A stretch of DNA of 64,000 nucleotides from Flavobacterium sangjuense (GTDB taxonomy: Bacteria; Bacteroidota; Bacteroidia; Flavobacteriales; Flavobacteriaceae). The notes beneath the pieces were generated by a model. It worked only from the letters and a program-made list of their open reading frames with translations. It made no database searches and was not told the DNA's origin. The translations under genes were made by a program, and so were the position numbers. Positions 52,601 to 61,026 of the stretch are shown here, piece after piece (position 1 is the stretch's first letter; each line of letters begins with the position of its first letter). Location: the NCBI RefSeq assembly GCF_004797125.1, contig NZ_CP038810.1, positions 3,038,001 to 3,102,000 on the forward strand, given 5' to 3'.

Positions 52601-54282
52601 CAGCAGATTCGACACCAAACGTTACCGCTTGTGATAGTTATACTTTACCTGCTTTAACACCTAATAATCGCTATTACACTGCATCTGGTGGACCAACCGG
52701 CACCGGAACAGAGATTCCTGTTGGCACTGTAATCACTTCAAGTCAGACAATATATATATTCAAAGAATCTTTAATTAGAACCTCTTTTTCATGTCTTGAT
52801 GAAACCTCATTCACAGTAACTATTAATAACACTCCAGTAATTGCTCCTATTGCAAATGTCAAAGTTTGTAATTCCTATACTTTGCCTCCATTGGCTATCG
52901 GGGATTATTATACGGATGTAAATGCATCCGGAACTTTATTACACGCAGGTGATGTTTTGACTTCTTCACAGATACTATATATTTATGCACATACTGCAAC
53001 ATCACCAGATTGCTCAACTGAAAGACGTCTTACAGTTACCATTTTTAATGTTGATACTTTACCAAATGTTACTATTTGTGAAAACTATACGCTACCAACT
53101 TTAACCGTAGGCAGATTTTTCACTGGTCCAGGTGGGACGGGAATAGAGCTTTCTTCAGGCACCGTTATCAATACCTCAATGATTGTTTATGTCTATGGCT
53201 CATCTCCATTTGATCCTAAATGTAGTGATGAAACCTCATTTACCGTGACTATTATTGATACACCCGTTGCGAATTCAGTTCCTGTAAGTTTGAGAACTAC
53301 CTGTGATACAGATGGCACTAATGATGGAATAACAAATTTCAACTTGTCAACCTTATCAGCTGCAGTTCTGGGAACTCAGACAGGTAGTGAATTTAGTGTC
53401 ACTTACTATGAAAGTTTGGCAAACGCAACGACCGCATCAAACCCAATAACATCTACTACTCAAACCGTTGTTTATGTTAGAGTTAGTAATTCATTGGCAC
53501 CAAATTGTTATGATGTAAAACCGATAACTATTATTGTAAATAAACTTCCGGAACCAACACCTGTTGATGGAATAATTTGTATAGATAGTGAAACCGGAGC
53601 ATTACTAAATCCTTATACTATGTATAGTGGATTAAGTACTGGGACACATAGATTTGTCTGGACGAATGAAACCGGGAATACCGTTGGAACCGCAAGTAAT
53701 TATCAGGCGACTGTACCAGGAGTATTTACTTTAGTTGCAACCATTAATGCTACAGGTTGTGCTTCTGAACCGGTAAATGTTACTGTTTCCCCATCTGAAC
53801 CTGCTATCGTAACCTACGAAGTAAGCCAAGATTTTGCAGATAATCAATCAATTACCGTAACAGCAACCGGTCAGGGAAATAATTTTGAATACCAATTAGA
53901 TAATGGCCCGTTTCAGGACAGTAATGTTTTTGAACATGTTTCATCCGGAATTCATACTGTAACCGTTAGAGATAAATATGGTTGTGGAAGCACCTCTATT
54001 CAAGCTTTGGTTGTAAACTATCCTAAATACTTTACGCCAAATGGTGACGGCTACAACGACTCATGGAATATCCAGGATTTATCAGGTCAATCAAGTGCCA
54101 GCATTGTAATTTATGACCGTTATGGCAAAATACTTACCCAAATAAAACCAAGTAATAGCGGTTGGGACGGAACCTATAATGGTCGCTTAATGCCTTCTGA
54201 TGACTATTGGTTTAGTGTTTCCTATATCGATGAAAATCAAGTCAGCCAGGAATTTAGAGCCCATTTCGCCATGAAGCGATAA
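49669..54282 (+). CDS. Giant T9SS type-B surface adhesin with nine tandem repeats
   Basis: A 1537-aa precursor from ATG 49669 (MKKLLLLTSIM). Order: signal peptide (1-18); choice-of-anchor-L domain (about 25-265; FDFIFASEEYGNFQC, GFPMQSGVVLSTGN); Ig-like part; two segments with TIYVR; nine tandem units of about 72 residues, each with C-x-SYTLPxL, YYTGPxGTGT and SQTIYIYA; Ig-like segments; and a type-B sorting domain (YPKYFTPNGDGYNDSW, VIYDRYGKIL, GRLMPSDDYWF). Type-B domains send SprB-like adhesins through T9SS. Paired Cys at unit starts and ends suggest a disulphide in each unit. Confidence 0.92.
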   Translation: MKKLLLLTSIMLFTIGFSQPISVSTTSYTVPQLVNNVLINSPCVNATNITWSTGSNFGSSNGIGFFQNTNPGFPMQSGVVLSTGNALNAAGPNTSLLNDGSTAWSGDTDLEATLAAAGISMVSKNASVLEFDFTPISSNFSFDFIFASEEYGNFQCLYSDAFAFLLTNMTTGVTTNLAVVPSTNTPISVVTIRDFSYNSSCPSVNAGYFGSFNGGSGAANSATNFNGQTKVLTAASSLTVGVPYHIKLVIADRSDPQSDSSIFISSDSFNIGQDVLGLDLTVAGGNALCYGTNHTLDTGLSTSNHTFVWKKDGAVLPGEVGSTLTVNQAGTYEVTYTNIFSTCLPITDSVTIEYYPEITSPNPNNLYKCDSGAASYTYNLDLNTSRVKQGLDPATSVSYFISQSGADNNINPLPLLYNSPSGQTIYVRIQLPNSSCYTVKTFQLLVSPGPVANTPPDLTLCAITQGQVSARFNLNLQRTLILNGQSSTINIVSYYTSLNDANNGINPIANLSSFSSFGQTIYVRVQNVGDSACFSITSFNLIVNPLPIVDVLEDVIVCTSYTLLPLTNGNYFTAINGGGTPLNAGDVITETQTVYIFNQPGGPGACGSNSSFRVTIIDEPSLTPQNVTSCGNYTLPSLEFGKYYTGPGATGTEIPSGTVIAASQLIYYYFTTTTPPICIVDSSFTVTIVPNIEVGTRPDAFECTSYTLPALSLGNYFTAPGGTGTQLAVGTAITTSQTIYVYATTTGTTPCSDEDAFDVFIGMPQPADISQCNGYTLPVLPIGNYYTGPSGTGTQIPAGTEINDNSTIYIYAQTASGSNNCTDNLHFTLTFAQPPIDVIADVSVCETYTLPSLTNGEYFTDIEGNGTMLYPGDVILSTQTIYIFKRLNATCFNQNSFTVTINPLPAIDSRSDIDICDQYVLTPLTVGDYYTGPNATGTLIAPNTVITSSQLIYIYAISNTTPACSIQNTFQINVFSTTADSTPNVTACDSYTLPALTPNNRYYTASGGPTGTGTEIPVGTVITSSQTIYIFKESLIRTSFSCLDETSFTVTINNTPVIAPIANVKVCNSYTLPPLAIGDYYTDVNASGTLLHAGDVLTSSQILYIYAHTATSPDCSTERRLTVTIFNVDTLPNVTICENYTLPTLTVGRFFTGPGGTGIELSSGTVINTSMIVYVYGSSPFDPKCSDETSFTVTIIDTPVANSVPVSLRTTCDTDGTNDGITNFNLSTLSAAVLGTQTGSEFSVTYYESLANATTASNPITSTTQTVVYVRVSNSLAPNCYDVKPITIIVNKLPEPTPVDGIICIDSETGALLNPYTMYSGLSTGTHRFVWTNETGNTVGTASNYQATVPGVFTLVATINATGCASEPVNVTVSPSEPAIVTYEVSQDFADNQSITVTATGQGNNFEYQLDNGPFQDSNVFEHVSSGIHTVTVRDKYGCGSTSIQALVVNYPKYFTPNGDGYNDSWNIQDLSGQSSASIVIYDRYGKILTQIKPSNSGWDGTYNGRLMPSDDYWFSVSYIDENQVSQEFRAHFAMKR
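51310..53275 (+). repeat. Nine coding repeats in the adhesin gene
   Basis: Nine copies of an approximately 215-nt unit (about 72 codons). The copies are diverged in DNA but conserved in protein pattern, so this is an old protein-level expansion and not a CRISPR or recent tandem array. Confidence 0.85.
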
Positions 54283-54304
54283 CCTACATAATACCTACTT
54301 TATG

Positions 54305-54335
54305 AAAACTCCCGAAAATATTGGGAGTTTTTTTT
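54305..54335 (+). terminator. Terminator of the adhesin gene
   Basis: Perfect AAAACTCCC / GGGAGTTTT stem, 9-nt loop and T8. Confidence 0.88.
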
Positions 54336-54404
54336 GTTAAAATTTGTAACAAGTTAACCCTTTTAAAGTCTACTTAGGCATCAAATAAATAACCATCAAA
54401 CATC

Positions 54405-56867
54405 ATGAAGTTTAAAATTTTACTACTTAGCTTATTAAGTACCATTTCTTTTCTGCAAGCCCAAAATTCAAATCAAGGAGCATTTGCATTGGGAAGCATA
54501 TCCGGAAAAGTAATCGACAAGAGTTCAAGTCAACCGATTCCTTACGTTAATGTTAGTGTTAAATTGGATGGAAAAGTTGTCACCGGTGGAATTACACAAG
54601 ACAATGGAAGCTTTTCAATAAAGAACCTTGAACTAAAACAATATGTTGTCGAGTTCCAGTTTATGGGTTACAAAACACAAACAGTCTCTGTAAATTTAAA
54701 TGACGCTACCAAAAATGTCAATCTAAATACTATTTCACTCGAAGAGGAAGCTGTTCAACTGGAAGGTGTTGAGATTGTTAGTGAACGTTCCACTGTTGTT
54801 CAAAAAATAGACCGAAAAGTAATCAATATTGGAAAAGATTTGATTGCTTCTGGAAATACCGCATCTGAAATCATGAATAATATTCCAACTGTTAGTGTCG
54901 ATCCACAAACAAAGGAACTTAGCTTAAGAGGAAACTCTAATGTAAGAGTCTTGATTGACGGGAAACCATCGAACATTGATTCAGCACAATTGTTACAACA
55001 AATTCCGTCATCTTCTATCAAACAAATCGAATTGATTACTAATCCTTCAGCCAAGTACAATCCGGAAGGAATGAGCGGAATTATCAATATCATTTTGCAT
55101 AAAAACTCACAGCAAGGCTTTAACGGAAGTATCAACTCAGGTGTAACTTTCGGAGTTACGCCAAAAGTAAATTCGGCTTTAAACCTTAACTACAAAGTTG
55201 GGAAAGTGAATTTCTATACTAATTACGGCTTCAATCACGGTAAAAATGAAAACCATGGTTATATTGATAGTTTCAGACCAACATTAGAAAATCATCAGGA
55301 TTTTGGAGGTTCTAATCTGAACACTTCACACCTAATTAAATTAGGAATGGATTATTACATCAATGAAAAAAACACCATTTCCTTTTATACCAGCCAAAAC
55401 ATTGTAAATGGTGGCGGTATTGGTTTTACCAATGTTAATTACAGTGATTTGCTGTTGAGAGATTCCAGACAAACTTCTGATTCAGAAACTGATAACCATA
55501 CCCAAACTTATGATTTGGCGTATAAGCATGATTTCACCAAAAAAGGGGAAACCTTAGATTTTCAGGCCAATTTTTCGAATACAGACAGCCCGGAAAACAG
55601 CGATTATGAATACACGCAAACCAATCCAACTTCAACAAGATTCACCAATAACGATATTGCACGTGATACGGATTACTTACAAATCAACGTGGATTATGTA
55701 AATCCGTTGTCTGAATCCGTTAAATTGGAAATTGGTGCTGAAACGCGTCTTCAAAAAATCACTAACGATTTTGTTGAAACCGTAAGCGAGCCATCACTAT
55801 CATACAACAGACTTGGACATTCAAATTTCGAATTCACCAGAAATATCCATTCGTTTTATACAAACATTGGAAAGCAATGGAAAAAATGGAGCGTTCAGGC
55901 CGGAGTAAGATTAGAGCAATATGAAATTGATGGTGATTTTTCCAATGTTGTAACCTCATCTAATCCAACTGAAAACATCAATGATCAAAGTACTATAAAA
56001 GACGATATCTTCTCAATTTACCCATCATTGTTTTTCAATTACAAAGCAAGTGACAAAGACTCTTTTAATTTTAACTTTTCAAGACGTGTTGACCGCCCAA
56101 GCATTGGCCAAATTAGCCCAATAAGAGAATGGACAACACCATTAGTAGAATCAAGAGGAAATCCTTCATTAGAACCACAATTCACCAATTCATTTGAAAC
56201 AAATTACACCAGAACAACCAAAATAGGTTCAATCACTGCAGGTGTATTCTTCAGACAAATCAATGATGAAATCAGTAGAGTCATTTACAAAAACCCGGAT
56301 AATAACAATCAGGACATTATCTCATATGACAATTTTGACGACAACCATGCTATAGGTGCGGAAGTCTCTGCGAATTTAAAATTGACCAAATGGTGGTCTG
56401 TAAATGCCAGCTCTGATGCTTACTTTAAAACGGTTCGAGGAACTGTCCAAAATGCTAACTCGGGTTTACAAGAAAGAGCCGAAGCAGATGTAGTTATTTT
56501 TAATGCCAGAATGAACAATAACTTTGTAGCAACAAAAAAATTGAGATTCAATTTATTTGGTATGTACAGAGGAAAAGATTTAGGCTTACAATTCGAAAGA
56601 AAACCAATGTACAAAATGGATATTGGTTCAACTTATACCATCCTAAAAGGAAAAGGAAGCATTACGGCCAGACTAAATGATGTTTTTCAAACCATGCACT
56701 TCGGATTTGACGGAAGCATTCCTTATCGTCAGGCCGGAGCATTTTACTGGGAAAGTAGAACTTTCTACTTAGGATTCAATTATATGTTTGGTGGTGGAAA
56801 AAACAGCGCAATGCAACGCAAGCAAAGAGATCAAAATGAAACACAAAGTGGTGGAGGCCTTTTATAA
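54405..56867 (+). CDS. TonB-type receptor of the OMP_b-brl_3 class
   Basis: An 820-aa outer-membrane protein: signal peptide (1-19), carboxypeptidase-like domain (about 30-115; GKVIDKSSSQPIPYVNVSV), plug-like region (NIPTVSVDPQTKELSLRGNSNVRVLIDGKPS region about 160-200) and a barrel with Asp/Asn-rich loops, ending in a polar tail (RDQNETQSGGGLL). This class has a barrel but only weak TonB-box features and often no SusD partner. Cargo unknown. Its own terminator follows. Confidence 0.9.
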   Translation: MKFKILLLSLLSTISFLQAQNSNQGAFALGSISGKVIDKSSSQPIPYVNVSVKLDGKVVTGGITQDNGSFSIKNLELKQYVVEFQFMGYKTQTVSVNLNDATKNVNLNTISLEEEAVQLEGVEIVSERSTVVQKIDRKVINIGKDLIASGNTASEIMNNIPTVSVDPQTKELSLRGNSNVRVLIDGKPSNIDSAQLLQQIPSSSIKQIELITNPSAKYNPEGMSGIINIILHKNSQQGFNGSINSGVTFGVTPKVNSALNLNYKVGKVNFYTNYGFNHGKNENHGYIDSFRPTLENHQDFGGSNLNTSHLIKLGMDYYINEKNTISFYTSQNIVNGGGIGFTNVNYSDLLLRDSRQTSDSETDNHTQTYDLAYKHDFTKKGETLDFQANFSNTDSPENSDYEYTQTNPTSTRFTNNDIARDTDYLQINVDYVNPLSESVKLEIGAETRLQKITNDFVETVSEPSLSYNRLGHSNFEFTRNIHSFYTNIGKQWKKWSVQAGVRLEQYEIDGDFSNVVTSSNPTENINDQSTIKDDIFSIYPSLFFNYKASDKDSFNFNFSRRVDRPSIGQISPIREWTTPLVESRGNPSLEPQFTNSFETNYTRTTKIGSITAGVFFRQINDEISRVIYKNPDNNNQDIISYDNFDDNHAIGAEVSANLKLTKWWSVNASSDAYFKTVRGTVQNANSGLQERAEADVVIFNARMNNNFVATKKLRFNLFGMYRGKDLGLQFERKPMYKMDIGSTYTILKGKGSITARLNDVFQTMHFGFDGSIPYRQAGAFYWESRTFYLGFNYMFGGGKNSAMQRKQRDQNETQSGGGLL

Positions 56868-56898
56868 TCATCACAAATTATTTGAATAGTTATTAATG

Positions 56899-56930
56899 AA
56901 AAAGCCATCCGTGAAAAGATGGCTTTTTTT
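56899..56930 (+). terminator. Terminator of the OMP gene
   Basis: Perfect AAAAAGCCATC / GATGGCTTTTT stem with 8-nt loop. Confidence 0.88.
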
Positions 56931-56978
56931 ATTTTTATGTTTTAGGAGCACAGTATCTCGCTATTTAAGGACACTTTC

Positions 56979-57058
56979 TCCCGCTGTCCGCTCTATCTGT
57001 CATTGCGAGCTTGCGAGGCAATCTCACAATAACAGGATGCCGCTCCCATCGGGGCTAA
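56979..57058 (+). repeat. Dispersed intergenic repeat, copy B
   Basis: Blocks CCCGCTGTCCG, TCTGTCATTGCGAG, GCAATCTCA, AGGAT and ATCGGGGCTAA in the same order as copy A at 18561-18656 (opposite strand). Located between the OMP terminator and the fabH stop codon. Confidence 0.8.
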
Positions 57059-57065
57059 AGACAGC

Positions 57066-58070
57066 CTACCACTTTATTATAGCACTTGCCCAGGTAAATC
57101 CACTACCAAAAGCAGCTAGGACAACCGTATCACCTTTCTTTATTTTTCCTTGTTCCCATGCTTCGGTTAAAGCAATCGGAATAGAAGCTGCTGTCGTATT
57201 TCCGTATTTTTGAATGTTATTGAAAACCTTGTCATCACTCAAACCAAATTTCTTTTGGATAAATTGTGAAATTCTCAAATTTGCCTGATGCGGAATCAAC
57301 ATATCAATATCAGACACGGCTAAATTATTAGCCTGCAATCCTTCGTTAATCACTTCACTAAAACGAACCACTGCATTTTTGAAAACAAATTGTCCGTTCA
57401 TATAAGGAAAATAACTCTCATCTTCCGGATTGTTATCTGCCAAAATATCAGTAACCCATCTTCCTCCCATTCCCGGAGCTAAAACCGCCAATTCCTTAGC
57501 ATGCTCTCCTTCTGAATGCAAATGTGTGGAAAGAATTCCGCTATCATCATCGCTTCTGCTCAAAACCGCAGCTCCTGCTCCATCTCCAAAAATCACCGAA
57601 ACAGCTCTACCGCGATCAGTCATATCCAATCCTAGTGACTGCACTTCGGAAGCAACTACCAAAATGTTTTTATACATTCCGGTTTTGATAAATTGATCCG
57701 CAACAGAAAGTGCGTATACAAAACCCGAACATTGATTCCGAATATCCAAAGCGCCAATGGTTTTCAAGCCTAATTCCTTTTGCAAAGCAACGCCCGGACC
57801 GGGAAAATAATAATCGGGAGAAATGGTGGCAAAAACGATAAAGTCTATATCGTCATAGGATATTTTGGAACGCTCAATAGCAATTTTCGATGCTTTTACA
57901 CCCATTGAGGTTGTCGTATCCTGACCACGAACTATGTGCCTTCTTTCCTGAATTCCGGTTCTTTCCTGAATCCATTCATCATTCGTATCCATTATTTTAG
58001 ATAAATCATCATTGGTAACTACATTATCGGGAACATAAAATCCTAAACCTGATATTTTGGAATGAAACAT
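57066..58070 (-). CDS. fabH: 3-oxoacyl-ACP synthase III
   Basis: A 334-aa KASIII that condenses a short acyl-CoA with malonyl-ACP to start fatty-acid synthesis. Catalytic triad visible: C114 in IRNQCSGF, H261 in LIPHQANLR and N291 in YGNTTAAS, with FGDGAGAAVL typical of the thiolase fold. No clustered acpP or other fab genes are adjacent. Since Flavobacteriia often carry several FabH-like enzymes, this copy may be a non-essential paralogue with other acyl preference. Confidence 0.94.
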   Translation of the reverse strand: MFHSKISGLGFYVPDNVVTNDDLSKIMDTNDEWIQERTGIQERRHIVRGQDTTTSMGVKASKIAIERSKISYDDIDFIVFATISPDYYFPGPGVALQKELGLKTIGALDIRNQCSGFVYALSVADQFIKTGMYKNILVVASEVQSLGLDMTDRGRAVSVIFGDGAGAAVLSRSDDDSGILSTHLHSEGEHAKELAVLAPGMGGRWVTDILADNNPEDESYFPYMNGQFVFKNAVVRFSEVINEGLQANNLAVSDIDMLIPHQANLRISQFIQKKFGLSDDKVFNNIQKYGNTTAASIPIALTEAWEQGKIKKGDTVVLAAFGSGFTWASAIIKW

Positions 58071-58116
58071 AATTTCTATTTAATTGTTAAAAAACACCAT
58101 GCTAAATTAAACATTT

Positions 58117-59040
58117 TTAAGGCTTCTTTTTCAAGTAAATTTCACTGCCTATTGAAACCTCAACCTCACTTTCAAAAAAAATAGTTTTATTGTTATGAAT
58201 AGCTTCAACCAGGCAATGATTTCCTAAAAAATAAGATTTTACAACTTCAGCTTTTAAATCTGATTTTTCTACTATCATCAATTGACTTGGATAAATAAGC
58301 TCAGTTTTTCCATCAATTTCAATTTCATTTACATCGCCAAAAAGTGATGCTATGTATTTGTTTTTTGGATTGTCATAAATGCTTTTTGGATTTCCTTCTT
58401 CGATGCTTTTTCCATCTCTCAGAACCAAAACGTCAGCTGCAAAAGAAAGCACATCTGAACTGTCATGCGTAGCAAAAATAGTGGTGATTTGTTTCTCTTT
58501 TAAATACCCAAAGAGTTTTCGGCGTAGGCTGTTTTTTCTGAAATTATCGATATGACTAAAAGGTTCATCCAATAATAAAACCTCGGGCTCAAGTGCCAAA
58601 ACTCTTGCTAATGCTACGCGCTGCATTTGTCCACCACTTAAATTTTTTGCTTTTATATTGGCATAATCCGTCATTTCGACGATTTCTAATAGTTCGGCAA
58701 TGCGCTCTTTTTTTTGTTCCGGATAAAAGTTCGAAAGGTATTTTCCAACATTTTCGGCTACGGTAATAAATGGCATCAAATCAAAATCCTGTGCCAGATA
58801 TTTCATGAAATCCATTCCCGGAATAAGATTGTATTTTGGGCCTAAAACTTCGACATCATTCCAAAATAATTGCCCATCATCTAAGTCATACAATCCATAA
58901 ATAAGCTTAAGCAAAGTGCTCTTCCCGCAACCACTTTCTCCAATAATTGCTAGATTCTTTCCTTTTTCTAGTTCAAAAGAAATGGAGTTGATGGTTGGCT
59001 TTTCCTGATAAGAAAATGAAATGTTTCTGACTTTTAGCAT
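58117..59040 (-). CDS. ABC transporter ATP-binding protein
   Basis: A 307-aa stand-alone ATPase: Walker A GESGCGKST (about 34-42), signature LSGGQMQRVALAR, Walker B VLLLDEPFSHID, and switch ATHDSSDVL. The C-terminal 80 residues (about 225-307; GDVNEIEIDG, YFLGNHCLVEAIHNN) form a regulatory domain like that of FbpC/PotA-type importers. The permease and binding protein are not in the window, so the partner is elsewhere or unknown. Confidence 0.92.
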   Translation of the reverse strand: MLKVRNISFSYQEKPTINSISFELEKGKNLAIIGESGCGKSTLLKLIYGLYDLDDGQLFWNDVEVLGPKYNLIPGMDFMKYLAQDFDLMPFITVAENVGKYLSNFYPEQKKERIAELLEIVEMTDYANIKAKNLSGGQMQRVALARVLALEPEVLLLDEPFSHIDNFRKNSLRRKLFGYLKEKQITTIFATHDSSDVLSFAADVLVLRDGKSIEEGNPKSIYDNPKNKYIASLFGDVNEIEIDGKTELIYPSQLMIVEKSDLKAEVVKSYFLGNHCLVEAIHNNKTIFFESEVEVSIGSEIYLKKKP

Positions 59041-59180
59041 AGCTTAGCTTAATTTACAAAATTGAGCAATCTAAAATGAAATTAAAAATATATTTGAGAA
59101 ACTATTTATAACTATAACGTTGTAGGTCTATAACTAACAGATTTTGAGCTATGTTTTTTAGGAATTTGTGAAATTAGGCA

Positions 59181-59188
59181 TACATTTG
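59181..59188 (+). promoter_or_regulatory. Promoter -7 element (TACATTTG) of the C1q-like gene
   Basis: TAnnTTTG match 21 nt before ATG 59210. Confidence 0.5.
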
Positions 59189-59209
59189 CCTTGAATATCC
59201 GGACGATTT

Positions 59210-60976
59210 ATGAAATTGAAAATCTACATAACTATACTTTTACTTTTAGCAATAAATGCTTCTTATGCACAAGTTGGCATTGGAACCACTTCTCCTAATG
59301 CATCATCTATGCTGGACATTACCTCAACCAATAGTGGTCTGCTAATTCCCAGAGTTTCTTTAGTCAGCACAAGTGATGTAACAACAATCGCTTCTCCAAT
59401 AACTTCATTGTTAGTTTACAATTCTGGTTTTGCTCCAAATGGTTATTATTACTGGAATGGTTCGCTTTGGGTTCAATTAGCTGTTGGCTCCAATGCAGAT
59501 TGGTCACTAACCGGAAACACAGGAACAAGCAGTGCTACAAATTTCTTAGGAACAACGGATAATGTGGATATTGTTTTTAAAAGGTTTAACATAAGGGCTG
59601 GTTATATTGGAGACCCAACGTATAATCTTTCTACGTTTGATTCCAATAACGGGAATACCTCTTTTGGTGGTAATTCACTCGTCAATCCTACAGTAAATGT
59701 CGGTTCACAAACTGGTGTGCGTAATACAGCTTTTGGTGTAAATGTTATGCCAGGGCTTACAACTGGCCAGCGAAACTCGGGAGTTGGCGATTTTGCCTTA
59801 TTCTCAACCACTACAGGGAATGAAAATACCGCTGTAGGAGTTGGTGCATTATTTTCAAATACCATTTCGAGCGGGCAAACTGCTTTCGGGAGGAATGCAT
59901 TGACTTCTTTTAATGGCCCCAATACAGCTAATATTGGTAATACTGCGGTTGGTTTTTCTGCTCTTAGGAATACCGTTAGCGGAATATCGAATACTGCTAT
60001 TGGTTATGAAGCGTTACGGAATACAACGGGTAGCGGAAATGTAGGTGTAGGATTCCAGGCGGGAAGATTGGAAACAGGAAGCAACAAACTTTATATAGAA
60101 AACACCAATGCCGATGCGAATAACGCATTAATTTATGGTGAGTTTGATAACAATATTGTGAGGGTAAATGGAACTTTACAAATAAGTAATCCGGCTTCTG
60201 CTCCGGGATATTCACTCCCAATCGTAAGAGGAACGAGCGGTTATGTTTTACAGACTAATGGTGCAGGAGCAACTTCTTGGGCAGACCCAACAACTTTATC
60301 TATTACTGAAACCGACCCACAGGTTTCATCGGTAACAACAAACGTTGTCCCAAAATGGAACGGAACTACTTTAGTTGATGGTGTGATGACTGACGACGGA
60401 ACTAATGTTGGCGTTGGAGTTACTCCAAGCACAGGGAATAAACTGGAGGTAAACGGAAAAACAAAAACCACCAATTTTCAAATGACAACCGGAGCTGCAA
60501 CCAACTATATTTTACAAAGTGATGCCGCAGGAAATGCTTCCTGGGCAATACCAAACAATACACTTTCGGTTGTTCGTACCACAATGAGTGGCGCTATTGA
60601 CCAGGCGCTAACAACTGGTGGTTGGCAAAAAGTAACTTTTAACAATGTTGTTTTTGATACAAATGCGGAATTTAATACCGGCACTAATCGATTTGTTGCA
60701 GCTAAAGCAGGGTACTATGAAGTGAATGCAGGATTTCATATTAAAACAAATACCAGCACTAACCTCTTTTCAATTGGAGTTCGTGTCAATAATGGTTTGT
60801 ATCAGGAAACCGGAGGTAATCATACCGGAAGCGGGATTGCCTCAAGAAATATAAATTGTATTGTAAACTTAGCCGTTGGTGATTATGTAGAAATTTTTGT
60901 TGAAAACACCTTATCAGGTGCATTAATCGATGGCTATTCAGGGAAAACATTTTTTGAAGTAAAACAAATAAAATAA
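59210..60976 (+). CDS. Exported protein with repetitive shaft and C1q-like C-terminal domain
   Basis: A 588-aa precursor with signal peptide (1-20, ending ASYAQ). Residues about 120-320 are Gly/Asn-rich repeats (GNTAVGFSALRNTVSG, NTAIGYEALRNTTGSG), the pattern of trimeric fibre or tail-spike shafts. After a spacer (about 320-450) the last about 135 residues form a compact domain: FNTGTNRFVAAKAGYYEVNA, FSIGVRVNNGLY, VNLAVGDYVEIFVENT, GYSGKTFFEV, matching the C1q/TNF jelly-roll pattern. A trimer with a fibrous stalk and head is therefore likely. No T9SS tail. Ligand unknown. Confidence 0.75.
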   Translation: MKLKIYITILLLLAINASYAQVGIGTTSPNASSMLDITSTNSGLLIPRVSLVSTSDVTTIASPITSLLVYNSGFAPNGYYYWNGSLWVQLAVGSNADWSLTGNTGTSSATNFLGTTDNVDIVFKRFNIRAGYIGDPTYNLSTFDSNNGNTSFGGNSLVNPTVNVGSQTGVRNTAFGVNVMPGLTTGQRNSGVGDFALFSTTTGNENTAVGVGALFSNTISSGQTAFGRNALTSFNGPNTANIGNTAVGFSALRNTVSGISNTAIGYEALRNTTGSGNVGVGFQAGRLETGSNKLYIENTNADANNALIYGEFDNNIVRVNGTLQISNPASAPGYSLPIVRGTSGYVLQTNGAGATSWADPTTLSITETDPQVSSVTTNVVPKWNGTTLVDGVMTDDGTNVGVGVTPSTGNKLEVNGKTKTTNFQMTTGAATNYILQSDAAGNASWAIPNNTLSVVRTTMSGAIDQALTTGGWQKVTFNNVVFDTNAEFNTGTNRFVAAKAGYYEVNAGFHIKTNTSTNLFSIGVRVNNGLYQETGGNHTGSGIASRNINCIVNLAVGDYVEIFVENTLSGALIDGYSGKTFFEVKQIK

Positions 60977-61010
60977 AAAAAAGCCGTCTCTTTCAAGACA
61001 GCTTTTCTTT
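60976..61010. terminator. Bidirectional terminator, C1q-like / OmpA-like
   Basis: AAAGC-GTCT / AGAC-GCTTT stem with one internal mismatch and T runs in both directions. Confidence 0.75.
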
Positions 61011-61026
61011 TTATAAACTTCAGAAA

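Noticed and set aside
51310..53275. Tandem units that could suggest CRISPR or recent DNA duplication
   Set aside because: The DNA is diverged between units while the protein pattern is kept; this is a coding repeat.
54361..54385. Further copy of the AAGTAGGG motif (TCTACTTAGG near 54375)
   Set aside because: It lacks the CCC block and T run and points away from the nearest start codon.
59210..60976. Prophage tail fibre
   Set aside because: The shaft resembles fibre proteins, but there is a normal signal peptide and no phage structural, integrase or lysis genes nearby.
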